This document shows, in pieces, positions 26,010-35,262 of a stretch of 64,000 nucleotides of DNA. Source of the stretch: Acidobacteriota bacterium (GTDB taxonomy: Bacteria; Acidobacteriota; Aminicenantia; Aminicenantales; Saccharicenantaceae). How positions within the stretch are numbered: position 1 is the first letter of the stretch; each line of letters begins with the position of its first letter. The translations under genes and the position numbers were made by a program. The DNA lies in NCBI GenBank assembly GCA_022711665.1, contig JAKLEN010000008.1, positions 1 through 64,000 of the forward strand, in the 5' to 3' direction. The notes beneath the pieces were generated by a model that was not told where the DNA came from, ran no database searches, and saw nothing but the letters and a program-made list of their open reading frames with translations.

Positions 26010-27241
26010 AGGTCCGACCTCAGGGCCTCGACCGGGTCGAGCTTGGCCGCCCGGTTGGCCGGATAGATGCCGAAGAACAGGCCGATCGACCAGGACATGA
26101 CCATGGCCAGGACGACCGACATGGGCTCGACGCTCGAAGGCATGGACGTCGCCGCGGAGGCGATCCGGGCGACCAGGAAGCCGAGGACGATGCCGATGAA
26201 GCCCCCGACGCCGGAGATGACCGCCGATTCGATGAGGAACTGGAAAAGAATGTCGCGCCGCCGCGCCCCTATGGCTATGCGCACGCCGATCTCCTTCTTG
26301 CGCTCGGACACGGTGACGAACATGATGTTCATGATGACTATGCCGCCGACGATGAGGGCGATCGAGGAGACGGCGATCATGGCGAAGAAGATGCCCGAGG
26401 TGGCCGTCTTGTAGAACTTGATGAAGGTCTCCGAGGTGGCGAAGGAGAAATCGTCCGGGTCGCGGTAGCCGCGCTTGCGCCAGGACCGCAGGACCGTCCG
26501 GACCTCCTCCTGGGCCCGGGCCATCTCCTCCTGGGAGGCGGTGTGGATGTTGATGGAGATGGAGCGCCGCGAGCCGTAGGCCTTCATGAAAGCGGTGATG
26601 GGGACGCGGATGAAATTGTCCTGGCTGAAGCCCAGGATCTTGCCTTTCTTCTTGGCCACGCCGACGACCTGGAACTCCCGGCTGCCGACCTTGAGCCAGC
26701 GGCCGACGGGATCGAGGCCGCCGAAGACCTTTTCGGCGACGTCCGAGCCGATGACGCCGACGGCCCGGGAGTTGGCCTCGTCCATGCTCTGGAGGTGGCG
26801 CCCGGCCGTGAGCTCGACGACCGAGCCGATCTCGTGGTCGAGGTAGGTCACGCCGATGACCTCGGTCTCCTTGAGGGACTGGCTGCCGTACTTGACCGTC
26901 GCGCTCGACGATGTCGAGGCCCCGACCAGCGCGCAGGACGGGCAATTGGCCCGGATGAGGTCGCGCTCGACCAGGGTGATGTCCTTGCGCTTCATCTGCT
27001 CCTTGAATTCCTTGAGCGACGTGCCCATCATGGAGAACTTCTGGACCGAGAAATCGTTGGCCCCGAAGAAGGACATCTTCGTGTAGACGTAGTTGTTGAG
27101 CCCCTGGATGACCGAGACGACGGCGATGATGGTCAGGACGCCGATGATTATGCCGAGCAGGGTCAGGAAGCTGCGGAGCTTGTTGCCCCACAGGGAATCG
27201 AGGGCCATCCCGAACGATTCGCCGACCTGCAGCTTGGCCAT
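26006..27241 (-). CDS. MacB-type ABC transporter permease (first of a pair)
   Basis: 411 aa. Same four-TM MacB/FtsX layout as the next gene (LRSFLTLLGIIIGVLTIIAVVSVI at the N terminus; VSERKKEIGVRIAIGARRRDILFQF at the coupling-helix region). The periplasmic domain (about 50-275) differs from its partner's, so the two may form a heterodimer. MacB-type pumps export peptides, lipoproteins or drugs using periplasmic stalks and mechanotransmission. A TAGAAT -10-like box and AAGGA ribosome site lie directly upstream of the ATG. Confidence 0.85.
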   Translation of the reverse strand: MAKLQVGESFGMALDSLWGNKLRSFLTLLGIIIGVLTIIAVVSVIQGLNNYVYTKMSFFGANDFSVQKFSMMGTSLKEFKEQMKRKDITLVERDLIRANCPSCALVGASTSSSATVKYGSQSLKETEVIGVTYLDHEIGSVVELTAGRHLQSMDEANSRAVGVIGSDVAEKVFGGLDPVGRWLKVGSREFQVVGVAKKKGKILGFSQDNFIRVPITAFMKAYGSRRSISINIHTASQEEMARAQEEVRTVLRSWRKRGYRDPDDFSFATSETFIKFYKTATSGIFFAMIAVSSIALIVGGIVIMNIMFVTVSERKKEIGVRIAIGARRRDILFQFLIESAVISGVGGFIGIVLGFLVARIASAATSMPSSVEPMSVVLAMVMSWSIGLFFGIYPANRAAKLDPVEALRSDL

Positions 27242-27427
27242 GGATATTCCTTCTCTATTCTACCCTATGTATACGAATCCCCGGCGCATTCGTTCTCCCC
27301 GCGGCCTTCCCGTCCCGGATCCGCCCCGCGGCCCGGCCTTTCCCGGCGCTTCTTCCCTCGAAACGGGTCCTGCCCCGGGGCGCCTCCGGACGGGGCCAGA
27401 TCCCGGGAATGAAGCGCCCGCCTTGTC

Positions 27428-27456
27428 TTGACACTGGCCGGTCCGGCCGGGATAAT
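27428..27456 (+). promoter_or_regulatory. Strong sigma-70 promoter, probably leaderless mRNA
   Basis: Consensus -35 TTGACA (27428-27433), 17-nt spacer, GATAAT (27451-27456). Expected transcription start is about 27463, only six bases before the ATG at 27469, and no ribosome site is present. Confidence 0.65.
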
Positions 27457-27468
27457 GGGCCCGTCCCC

Positions 27469-28212
27469 ATGGAAATGCGTCTCAACAAGTTCCTGGCCCA
27501 CGCCGGGGTCTGCTCCCGGCGCGAGGCCGACCGCTGGATCGTCGAAGGCCGGGTCCGCGTCAACGGCCGGGTGGTCCAGGAGCTCGGCGAGAGGATCGAC
27601 GCGGCCAGGGACCGGGTGGTGGCCGGCGGCAAACCCGTCCGGGTCGAGGACGAGCGGCCCGTCTATATCCTGCTCAACAAGCCGGCGGGCCGGGTCGTCA
27701 GCGTCAAGGACCCCTTCGAGCGGCCGACGGTCATGGACCTCCTGGGACGGCAGCCGGCCCGGGTCTATCCGGTCGGCCGGCTCGATCTCGACACCGAAGG
27801 GGCGCTGCTGCTCACCAACGACGGCGACCTGGCCCTGAAGCTGACCCATCCCCGCTACGGCGTGACCAAGGTATACGAGGCCAGGGTCGAGGGCGAGCCC
27901 CGCGAGCAGGATCTCGACACGGTCCGGCGCGGGCTCTTTCTCGAGGGCCGGCGGACGGCCCCGGCCCGGGTCCAGGTCCTGCGGCGCGGCCATCGTCAGA
28001 CGACGCTCAAGGTGGAGATCCACGAAGGCAGGAAGCGGGAGATCCGCAAGCTGTTCGAGGCCATCGGCTGCCCGGTCGAGAGCCTGGTGCGCGTCGATTT
28101 CGCCGGACTGACCCTGGAAGGCCTCAAGACCGGCGCCTGGCGGCATCTCCGGGCGGCCGAGATCCGGCGCCTGAAGCGGCTTGTCGCCGGACCGAAGGCG
28201 ACGGCCCGCTAA
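27469..28212 (+). CDS. Pseudouridine synthase (RsuA/RluB family)
   Basis: 247 aa. S4 RNA-binding domain at about 4-60 (RLNKFLAHAGVCSRREADRW), then the pseudouridine synthase domain with catalytic Asp106 in VGRLDLDTEG. LLNKPAG and GRKREIRKLFE are also typical. Members modify 16S U516 or 23S U2605; the length and S4-domain start are closer to RluB. The ATG is chosen because the promoter ends a few bases before it (an ATG two codons later is also possible). Its stop abuts the stop of the opposite-strand LonB gene with no gap. Confidence 0.85.
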   Translation: MEMRLNKFLAHAGVCSRREADRWIVEGRVRVNGRVVQELGERIDAARDRVVAGGKPVRVEDERPVYILLNKPAGRVVSVKDPFERPTVMDLLGRQPARVYPVGRLDLDTEGALLLTNDGDLALKLTHPRYGVTKVYEARVEGEPREQDLDTVRRGLFLEGRRTAPARVQVLRRGHRQTTLKVEIHEGRKREIRKLFEAIGCPVESLVRVDFAGLTLEGLKTGAWRHLRAAEIRRLKRLVAGPKATAR

Positions 28213-30660
28213 CTACTTCCGGTCCGCCGCGCCCTTGGCGTTCTCCTCGGCCGGGGCCGAGAACTCCTTCATCCCCTTGGCCAGCCGCTGCAGCTCCTGG
28301 TCGACCAGTCCGTGGACCGTTCCCTCAGTGTATTCGCCGTCTGGGCCGGCCGACCCGGCCTCGACGCCGGTCAGTATCTCGATCCCCTCGTCGATCGTCC
28401 GGACCGGGTAAATGTGGAACCGGCCGTCCTTGACGGCCGTCACCACGTCGGCCCGGAGCATCAGGTTCCGGACGTTCTGCCCGGGGATCAGGACCCCCTG
28501 GGTCCCGGTCAGGCCCTTGGCCCGGCAGACGTCGAAGAAGCCCTCGATCTTCTCGTTGACCCCGCCGATGGGCTGGATCTCGCCCCGCTGGTTGAGCGAC
28601 CCGGTGACCGCCAGGTCCTGGCGGAGCGGCAGACCGGACAGGCTCGAGAGAAGGGCGTAGACCTCGGTCGACGAGGCGCTGTCGCCGTCGACGCCGCCGT
28701 AGGACTGCTCGAAGGCCAGCGAGGCCGTCAGCGACATCGGCCGCTTGACGGCGTACTTGCCCCGCAGGTAGCCGCCCAGGATGAGGACGCCCTTGTTGTG
28801 GGTCGGCCCGCTCAGGTCGGCTTCGCGCTCGATGTTGATGACCCCGCCCCGGCCCATGCCCGTCCGGGCCGTGATGCGGGCCGGCTTGCCGAACATGAAC
28901 TGGCCCATGTCGTAGACGGACAGGCCGTTGACCTGGCCGACCACGGCGCCCTGGGTGTCGATGAGGATCGTGCCGTCCTCGATCATCTCCTGGATCTTGT
29001 CCTCGATCAGGCTGACCCGCTCGATGCGCTCGGCGACGGCCTTCTCGACGTCCTCGCGGCCGACCGCAGCTCTCTTGGCCTTGCCGGCCCAGTAGCTCGA
29101 TTCGCGGATGACGTCGGCGATGACGTGGAACCGGGTCGACAGCTTCGTCCGCCGCCCGGCGATGCGGGTCGAGTACTCGATGAGCGCCCCGATGCCCTCC
29201 TTGTCGAGCGGCAGGAGGCCGTCCTCCAGGCAGATCTTCTGGATGAAGCGGGCGTAGTCCATGAAGGACCGATCGTCCAGGGGCATCTCCGAGTCGAACT
29301 CGGCCTTTATCTTGAAGATCTTCTTGAAGTCCTCGTCCTGGAAATAGAGGAGGTTGTAGAGGGATGTGTCGCCGATCATGACGACCTTGACGTCGGCCTT
29401 GACGGCCTCGGGCTTCAGGCGGGCGCTCGAGAACAGGTACATCTGGAGGTAGTTCTGAATCTCGAAGATCTGGTTGCGCAGGGTCCGCTTGAGGGTCGGC
29501 CAGACGCCCGGCTCGACCAGGGCGTCGAGGGCGTTGATGACCAGGTAGCCGCCGTTGGCCTTGAGGAACGAGCCGGCCTTTATCATGGTGAAGTCGGTCT
29601 GGCTGATGCCGATGCGGGTCATGGTCGACTCGATCGAGCCGAACAGGTTGACGTAGTTCGGATTGGTCTCCATGACCACCGGCGCGCCCTTCTGGTCGGA
29701 GTTGTCGACCAGCAGGTTGACGCGATATTCGGCGAAGCCGTCGACGGGCTCCTTCTCCTCTTCGCCCTTCTTCGGCCCCTTAAAGACGTCCAGCGACTTG
29801 ACCAGGGACCTTTCGACCTCCTCGAGGTGGGCGGCGACCTTGGGGCTGTCGAACTTGGCCCGGACGTCGTCGATGGCGCCGTGGATGACCGGCGTGATGG
29901 ACTCCTCGTCCCAGTCCCGGAGCATCTGCCGCGTCTCCTCGTCGATCTCCTTGAGGCGCTCGAAGACGTCCTCGAGCTTGGAGGTCAGCTTGCCGTACCG
30001 CTCACGCAGCGTCTCCAGGGTTTCCTTGGGGATCTTGCGATCCTTGACCAGGCTCTCGATCTTGGCGAAGGGGATGGGCTGGCCCTCGATGACCGGGATG
30101 AGGTCGGGGCGGGTGAACAGGCCCATCTGGACCTGGATGACGGAGAACCCCTGCTCGGCCACCTCTTCCTCGAATTCGTGGAGGAGGTCCCGCTGCTTCT
30201 TCTGCTGGGACTCGACGATGGAGTCGCGCTTTTCGGTGTAGTAGGGGCTCTTGAGGAGGTCGGGGATGTTCGTCCGGAGCATGTCGATGAGCTGGGCCAT
30301 TTCCTGGCTGAAGGCCTTGCCGCGTCCGGCCGGGAGCATTATCAGGACGGGCTCGTCCGGGTACTTGAAGTTGTTGACGTAGAGGATGTCGTCGGGCGTC
30401 TTGTCGCCCTTCTCGAGCTGGCCCAGCAGCTGGTTGATCGTCGTCGTTCGGCCGGTGCCGACCATGCCGGTGATGAAGATGTTGTAGCCGAGGCTCTTGA
30501 TGTCCAGGCCGGTCTGGATGGCCCGCAGGGCCCGCTCCTGGCCGATGATCTCGACGCACGGCTCGGCCTCGGCGCTCGACTTCACCGGGACGAGGTCGGG
30601 GCAGCATGTCCAGCGCAGCTGGTCGAAGGACAGTTCGGCGAATCCGGTCTTGGTTCTCAT
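28213..30660 (-). CDS. LonB-type ATP-binding protease (AAA_32 plus Lon_C)
   Basis: 815 aa. Start at 30660 follows a GGGAGA site. Domain order is an N-terminal AAA_32-like P-loop domain with inserted coiled-coil region, then a LonB lid and a C-terminal Lon (S16) protease domain. The catalytic Ser661 (DGDSAS) and Lys704 (GVNEKI) are 43 residues apart, matching the spacing in E. coli Lon (679/722). The P-loop reads GMVGTGRTT, with Arg71 where Walker A has Lys; the same exchange is recalled from other COG1067 proteins. The Walker B-like GGYLVINALDAL is present. The role is proteolysis or chaperoning; substrates unknown. Confidence 0.85.
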   Translation of the reverse strand: MRTKTGFAELSFDQLRWTCCPDLVPVKSSAEAEPCVEIIGQERALRAIQTGLDIKSLGYNIFITGMVGTGRTTTINQLLGQLEKGDKTPDDILYVNNFKYPDEPVLIMLPAGRGKAFSQEMAQLIDMLRTNIPDLLKSPYYTEKRDSIVESQQKKQRDLLHEFEEEVAEQGFSVIQVQMGLFTRPDLIPVIEGQPIPFAKIESLVKDRKIPKETLETLRERYGKLTSKLEDVFERLKEIDEETRQMLRDWDEESITPVIHGAIDDVRAKFDSPKVAAHLEEVERSLVKSLDVFKGPKKGEEEKEPVDGFAEYRVNLLVDNSDQKGAPVVMETNPNYVNLFGSIESTMTRIGISQTDFTMIKAGSFLKANGGYLVINALDALVEPGVWPTLKRTLRNQIFEIQNYLQMYLFSSARLKPEAVKADVKVVMIGDTSLYNLLYFQDEDFKKIFKIKAEFDSEMPLDDRSFMDYARFIQKICLEDGLLPLDKEGIGALIEYSTRIAGRRTKLSTRFHVIADVIRESSYWAGKAKRAAVGREDVEKAVAERIERVSLIEDKIQEMIEDGTILIDTQGAVVGQVNGLSVYDMGQFMFGKPARITARTGMGRGGVINIEREADLSGPTHNKGVLILGGYLRGKYAVKRPMSLTASLAFEQSYGGVDGDSASSTEVYALLSSLSGLPLRQDLAVTGSLNQRGEIQPIGGVNEKIEGFFDVCRAKGLTGTQGVLIPGQNVRNLMLRADVVTAVKDGRFHIYPVRTIDEGIEILTGVEAGSAGPDGEYTEGTVHGLVDQELQRLAKGMKEFSAPAEENAKGAADRK

Positions 30661-30732
30661 GGTCGTCTCCCGGCACCAAACTACCACAATCGCCGGGACC
30701 GCTCAAGCCGGCCGGGACCCCTCGCGGGGGGC

Positions 30733-30751
30733 GGTTTTTTGGTGAAAAACC
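30733..30751. other. Short inverted repeat before the ribH -10 box
   Basis: GGTTTTT / AAAAACC (7-bp arms, 5-nt loop TGGTG). The TGTTAGAAT extended -10 box follows at 30762-30770. Could be an operator or only a compositional palindrome. Confidence 0.3.
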
Positions 30752-30761
30752 CCCCGACATC

Positions 30762-30770
30762 TGTTAGAAT
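30762..30770 (+). promoter_or_regulatory. Extended -10 box of the ribH operon
   Basis: TG-T-TAGAAT. The -35 region is poor. The ATG of ribH is 53 bp downstream of this box, with an AGGG ribosome site. Confidence 0.35.
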
Positions 30771-30822
30771 ATGGCCGCTCCGGGTTCCCCGGGAAGCGAT
30801 TTGCGTCGGAGGGCGAGACACC

Positions 30823-31293
30823 ATGAAGGTCCATCAAGGCAAGCTCCAGGCCAAGGGATTGCGGATCGCGATCGTGGTCAGCCGCTTCAACAGCTTCATT
30901 TCCGAGCGGCTTCTCGAAGGGGCCCTGGAGGCCCTCCAGAAGATGGGGGCCCAAGAGGCCGACCTGACGGTCTACAAGGTGCCGGGCTCCTTCGAAGTCC
31001 CCCTGGTGGCCAAGAAGATCGCCAAGGCCAAGGCCGCCGACGGCATCCTCTGCATCGGCGCCCTCATCCGCGGCGACACGCCCCACTTCGACTTCCTCAG
31101 CGCCGAGGTGACCAAGGGCCTGGCCCAGATCGCCATGGACGACGGCATCCCCGTCTCCTTCGGCATCCTGACGGTCGACACGGTCGAGCAGGGCATCGAG
31201 CGGGCCGGGACCAAGGCCGGCAACAAGGGCTACGACGCGGCCTTCTCGCTCATCGAGACCCTGAACGTGATCAAGGAGGCGGGCCTCCGCTGA
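30823..31293 (+). CDS. ribH: 6,7-dimethyl-8-ribityllumazine synthase
   Basis: 156 aa, normal length. Condenses 5-amino-6-ribitylaminouracil with 3,4-dihydroxybutanone phosphate in riboflavin synthesis. The catalytic histidine is His88 in GALIRGDTPHFDF, the same position as in Bacillus. The VPGSFEVPL motif (53-61) binds the phosphate and substrate. AGGG site nine bases before the ATG. Followed by nusB, the classical order, so probably one transcript on through lysS and the Lol genes. Confidence 0.95.
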   Translation: MKVHQGKLQAKGLRIAIVVSRFNSFISERLLEGALEALQKMGAQEADLTVYKVPGSFEVPLVAKKIAKAKAADGILCIGALIRGDTPHFDFLSAEVTKGLAQIAMDDGIPVSFGILTVDTVEQGIERAGTKAGNKGYDAAFSLIETLNVIKEAGLR

Positions 31294-31313
31294 GCGGTCG
31301 ACCGGTTCATGCC

Positions 31314-31763
31314 ATGGGAGAACGCCGCAAGGCGCGGGAGTGCGCCCTCCAGATCCTTTTCCAGCTCGAGTTCAACGCCGGCGACCCGCCGGCCCTGATC
31401 AAGGGCTACTGGGAGCGGCAGAAGGCCACCAAGGCCACCCGGGAGTACGGCGCCTGGCTCGTCAACAAGGTCGGCGAGAACGGCCCGGCCATCGACGAGG
31501 CCATCCAGGCGGCCTCGAAGAACTGGCGCCTGGCCCGCATGGCCGTGATCGACCGGAACATCCTGCGCATCGCCGTCTGCGAGCTCCTCTACGAGCCGAC
31601 GCTCGTCCCGGCCATCGTCATGAACGAGGCCATCGAGATCGCCAAGCGCTACAGCGGCGAGGAGTCGGCCGTGTTCGTCAACGGCGTCCTCGACGCGGTC
31701 GTCCGGCGCCGCAAGGCCGGCGCCTCCACGGCGGGGGAGCCGGCCGCCGATAAAGAAGGTTAG
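31314..31763 (+). CDS. nusB: Transcription antitermination factor NusB
   Basis: 149 aa. All-helical RNA-binding protein of the boxA complex. Start MGERRKARECALQILFQLEF and the C-terminal MNEAIEIAKRYSGEESAVFVNGVLD are signatures. It acts with NusE/S10 in rRNA antitermination. The ribH-nusB junction is 20 bp; the stop is one base before the lysS ATG. Confidence 0.95.
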   Translation: MGERRKARECALQILFQLEFNAGDPPALIKGYWERQKATKATREYGAWLVNKVGENGPAIDEAIQAASKNWRLARMAVIDRNILRIAVCELLYEPTLVPAIVMNEAIEIAKRYSGEESAVFVNGVLDAVVRRRKAGASTAGEPAADKEG

Positions 31764-31764
31764 C

Positions 31765-33255
31765 ATGAGCCCAAAGAACGAACCCGCCGAGCTCGACCAG
31801 GACGTCGCCCGGCGCGACAAGTATCGCCGGCTGGCCGAGGCCGGCCTGCCGATCTTCCCCTACACGGCGGCCCGGACGCACGACGTGTCCCAGGCCGTCG
31901 AGGCCTTCGCCGGCCTCACGGCCGAGGACCTCGAGGCCCGCCGGCAGGCCGTCATCGTGCCCGGCCGGATCATGTCCATCCGCAAGATGGGCAAGGCGAC
32001 CTTCTTCCATCTCTCCGACGGGCAGCGCCAGCTCCAGGCCTACATCCGGGCCGACAAGGCCGGGGCCGAGGCCTACGAGCGCTTCGGCCTCCTCGACCTG
32101 GGGGACGTCGTGGCCGTCTCCGGGACGCTGTTCAAGACCCGCACGGGCGAACTGACGGTCCTCTGCGACGCCGTGACCTTCCTGGCCAAGTGCCTGCACC
32201 CGCTGCCGGAGAAGTGGCACGGCCTGCAGGACGTCGAGCTGCGCTACCGCCAGCGCTACCTCGACCTGATCATGAACCCCGAGGTCGGCCGGGTCTTCCG
32301 CCTGCGCGGCGCCATCCTGGGCTACATCCGGCGGTTCTTCGACAGCCGCGGCTATCTCGAGGTCGAGACGCCGATGATGCATGCCGTCCCCGGCGGCGCC
32401 CTGGCCCGGCCCTTCCAGACCCACCACAACGCCCTGGACCTCGACCTCTACCTCCGCATCGCTCCAGAGCTCTACCTCAAGCGGCTGGTCGTCGGCGGCC
32501 TGGACAAGGTCTACGAGATCAACCGCAGCTTCCGCAACGAAGGCCTCGACGCCCAGCACAATCCCGAGTTCACCATGCTCGAGTTCTACGAGGCCTACAA
32601 GGACTACTTCGACATGATGGACATGACCGAGGAGCTCCTGAACGGCCTGGCCGTCGACCTACTCGGCGCCGAGGATCTGCCCTACGGCGAAGAGACGATC
32701 TCCTTCAAGCGCCCCTTCCGCCGGCTCAAGTTCCTCGAGGCCTGCGTCCATTACAGCGGCCTGGAGCCCCGCCGCTTCGAGGACCGTCCGGGCCTGATCG
32801 CCTTCGCCGCCGGCCTGGCCCCGGAGAAGAAGGTCGAGAGCTACGGCAAGGCCCTGGACGTCGTCTTCGACCGCTTCGTCAAGGACCACATCGTCCAGCC
32901 AACCTTCATCACCAACCCCCCCCGGGAGATCTCGCCGCTGGCCAAGACCTCGCGCGACAACCCCGAGGAGGCCGAGCGCTTCGAGCTGATGGTCGCCGGC
33001 ATGGAGCTGGCCAACGCCTTCTCGGAGCTGACCGACCCGGCCGAGCAGCGGGCCCGCTTCGAGGACCAGGCCCGGGAGCGGAGCCGGGGCGACGATGAGT
33101 CGCACGTCGTCGACCTGGACTACGTCGAGGCCCTCGAGTACGGCCTGCCGCCGACGGGCGGGGAAGGCATCGGCATCGACCGCCTGACCATGCTCCTGGC
33201 CAACCAGAGGACCATCCGGGAGGTCATCCTCTTCCCACTCCTGAGGCCGAGATGA
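31765..33255 (+). CDS. lysS: Lysyl-tRNA synthetase, class II
   Basis: 496 aa. N-terminal OB anticodon-binding domain (about 55-150, GRIMSIRKMGKATFFHL) followed by the class II catalytic core with motif 1 (YLEVETPMMH), motif 2 (FRNEGLDAQHNPEFTMLEFYEAY) and motif 3 (GEGIGIDRLTMLL). Charges tRNA(Lys). The ATG follows the nusB stop by one base. Confidence 0.95.
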   Translation: MSPKNEPAELDQDVARRDKYRRLAEAGLPIFPYTAARTHDVSQAVEAFAGLTAEDLEARRQAVIVPGRIMSIRKMGKATFFHLSDGQRQLQAYIRADKAGAEAYERFGLLDLGDVVAVSGTLFKTRTGELTVLCDAVTFLAKCLHPLPEKWHGLQDVELRYRQRYLDLIMNPEVGRVFRLRGAILGYIRRFFDSRGYLEVETPMMHAVPGGALARPFQTHHNALDLDLYLRIAPELYLKRLVVGGLDKVYEINRSFRNEGLDAQHNPEFTMLEFYEAYKDYFDMMDMTEELLNGLAVDLLGAEDLPYGEETISFKRPFRRLKFLEACVHYSGLEPRRFEDRPGLIAFAAGLAPEKKVESYGKALDVVFDRFVKDHIVQPTFITNPPREISPLAKTSRDNPEEAERFELMVAGMELANAFSELTDPAEQRARFEDQARERSRGDDESHVVDLDYVEALEYGLPPTGGEGIGIDRLTMLLANQRTIREVILFPLLRPR

Positions 33256-33259
33256 GGTC

Positions 33260-34475
33260 ATGAGCTTCGAGCTGTTCGTCGCCCGGCGCTACCTCACGGC
33301 CCGGAGGAAAGAGGCCTTCGTCTCGGTCATCACCCTGATCTCCGTCGTCGGCGTGGCCATCGGCGTCGCCGCCCTGGTCATCGCCATCGCCCTGATCACC
33401 GGGTTCCAGGGCGACGTCCAGGCCAAGATCCTCGGGGCGACCTCGCACATCATGGTCTCCGACCTGGGAGGCCGGGGCCTGGAGAACTACGACGACATGG
33501 CCCGCCAGATCCGGGCCCTGCCGGGCGTCGAATCGGCCTCGGCCGTCGTCTACAACACGGTGCTGCTGACGGCCCGCGGCGAGAGCTCGGGAGCCCTGGT
33601 CAAGGGCCTCGACTTCGACCGGGAGCGGCCGGGCTCGGCCTGGCTCCAGAAGCTCGAGGCCGGCCGGATCCCGGAGGCTCGGAGCGGCGGCCGCGAGGGG
33701 CTCCTGCTCGGGCGCGAGCTGGCCCTGCGCCTCGGCGCCCAGGTGGGCGACACGGTCCAGATCGTCACGGCCTCCTCGACCCTGGGGCCGACCGGGCTCC
33801 TGCCTAAGCGCAAGACCTTCGAGGTGGCCGGTATCTTCAACACCGGCCTGTACGAGTTCGACAGCTCGACGGCCCTGGTGCCCATCGCCACGGCCCAGCG
33901 CCTCTTCGGACTGGAAGGGCGGGCCAGCTATATCCAGGTCAGGCTCCGGGACATCTTCGCCGCTCCCGAGACCGCCCGGAAGATCCTGGCCGCCCTGCCG
34001 CCGGTCGTCTACATCACGACCTGGATGGAGCTCAACAAATCGCTGTTCTCGGCCCTCAAGCTGGAGAAGAACATCCTCTTCCTGACGATCACCCTGATCG
34101 TCGTCGTGGCCGCCCTGAACATCATCGCCACGCTCATCCTCATGGTCATGGAGAAGACGCGCGACATCGGCATCCTCATGGCCATCGGGGCCACCCCGGC
34201 CATGATCAACCGGATCTTCTTCTTCCAGGGCGCGCTCATCGGCGTCGTCGGAACGGCCCTCGGCGCCGGGCTCGGTCTGGGCTGGTGCGCCCTGGCCAAC
34301 GCCTTCAAGCTCATCCGCATCCCCGTCGACATATATCAGATCTCCTACGTCCCCTTCCGGATGCATCCGCTCGACCTGGCGGCCATCGTCGGCGTCACGC
34401 TGCTCATAAGCTTCGTCTCGACCCTCTTCCCGGCCCGCCGCGCGGCCAAGGTGGACCCCGTGGTGGCGTTGAAAT

Positions 34476-34483
<8 letters not shown>
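33260..34483 (+). CDS. Lipoprotein-releasing ABC permease (LolC/LolE family)
   Basis: 407 aa. Inner-membrane protein of the FtsX/LolE fold: TM about 20-45 ([24 protein letters not shown]), a large periplasmic domain, then three TMs (about 270-300, 318-345, 370-395) with [24 protein letters not shown] between them. The family extracts lipoproteins from the inner membrane for outer-membrane transfer. It starts 4 bp after lysS and overlaps the lolD-like gene by 8 bp. Only one LolC/E-type gene is present, so a LolF-like homodimer is likely, which is inference. Confidence 0.85.
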
Positions 34484-35171
<688 letters not shown>

Positions 35172-35216
35172 AGGAAGGGAAGGCCCGCGTCCGCCATCGT
35201 CCGGCCAGCCGCGGTT

Positions 35217-35245
35217 TTGACCATTCCGGCCCGATATGATATATG
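35217..35245 (+). promoter_or_regulatory. Putative promoter of bamA-skp-fabZ
   Basis: TTGACC (35217-35222), 17-nt spacer, TATATG (35240-35245), 17 bp before the bamA ATG. A second transcription start within the longer operon. Confidence 0.45.
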
Positions 35246-35262
35246 AGTGAAGGACATCGGAT

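Noticed and set aside
28312..30800. Very long plus-strand open frame antisense to the LonB gene
   Set aside because: A by-product of high GC; composition (poly-Asp/Val/Leu/Gly) has no domain, while the minus strand encodes a clear protease. Only its 3' end, ribH, is real.
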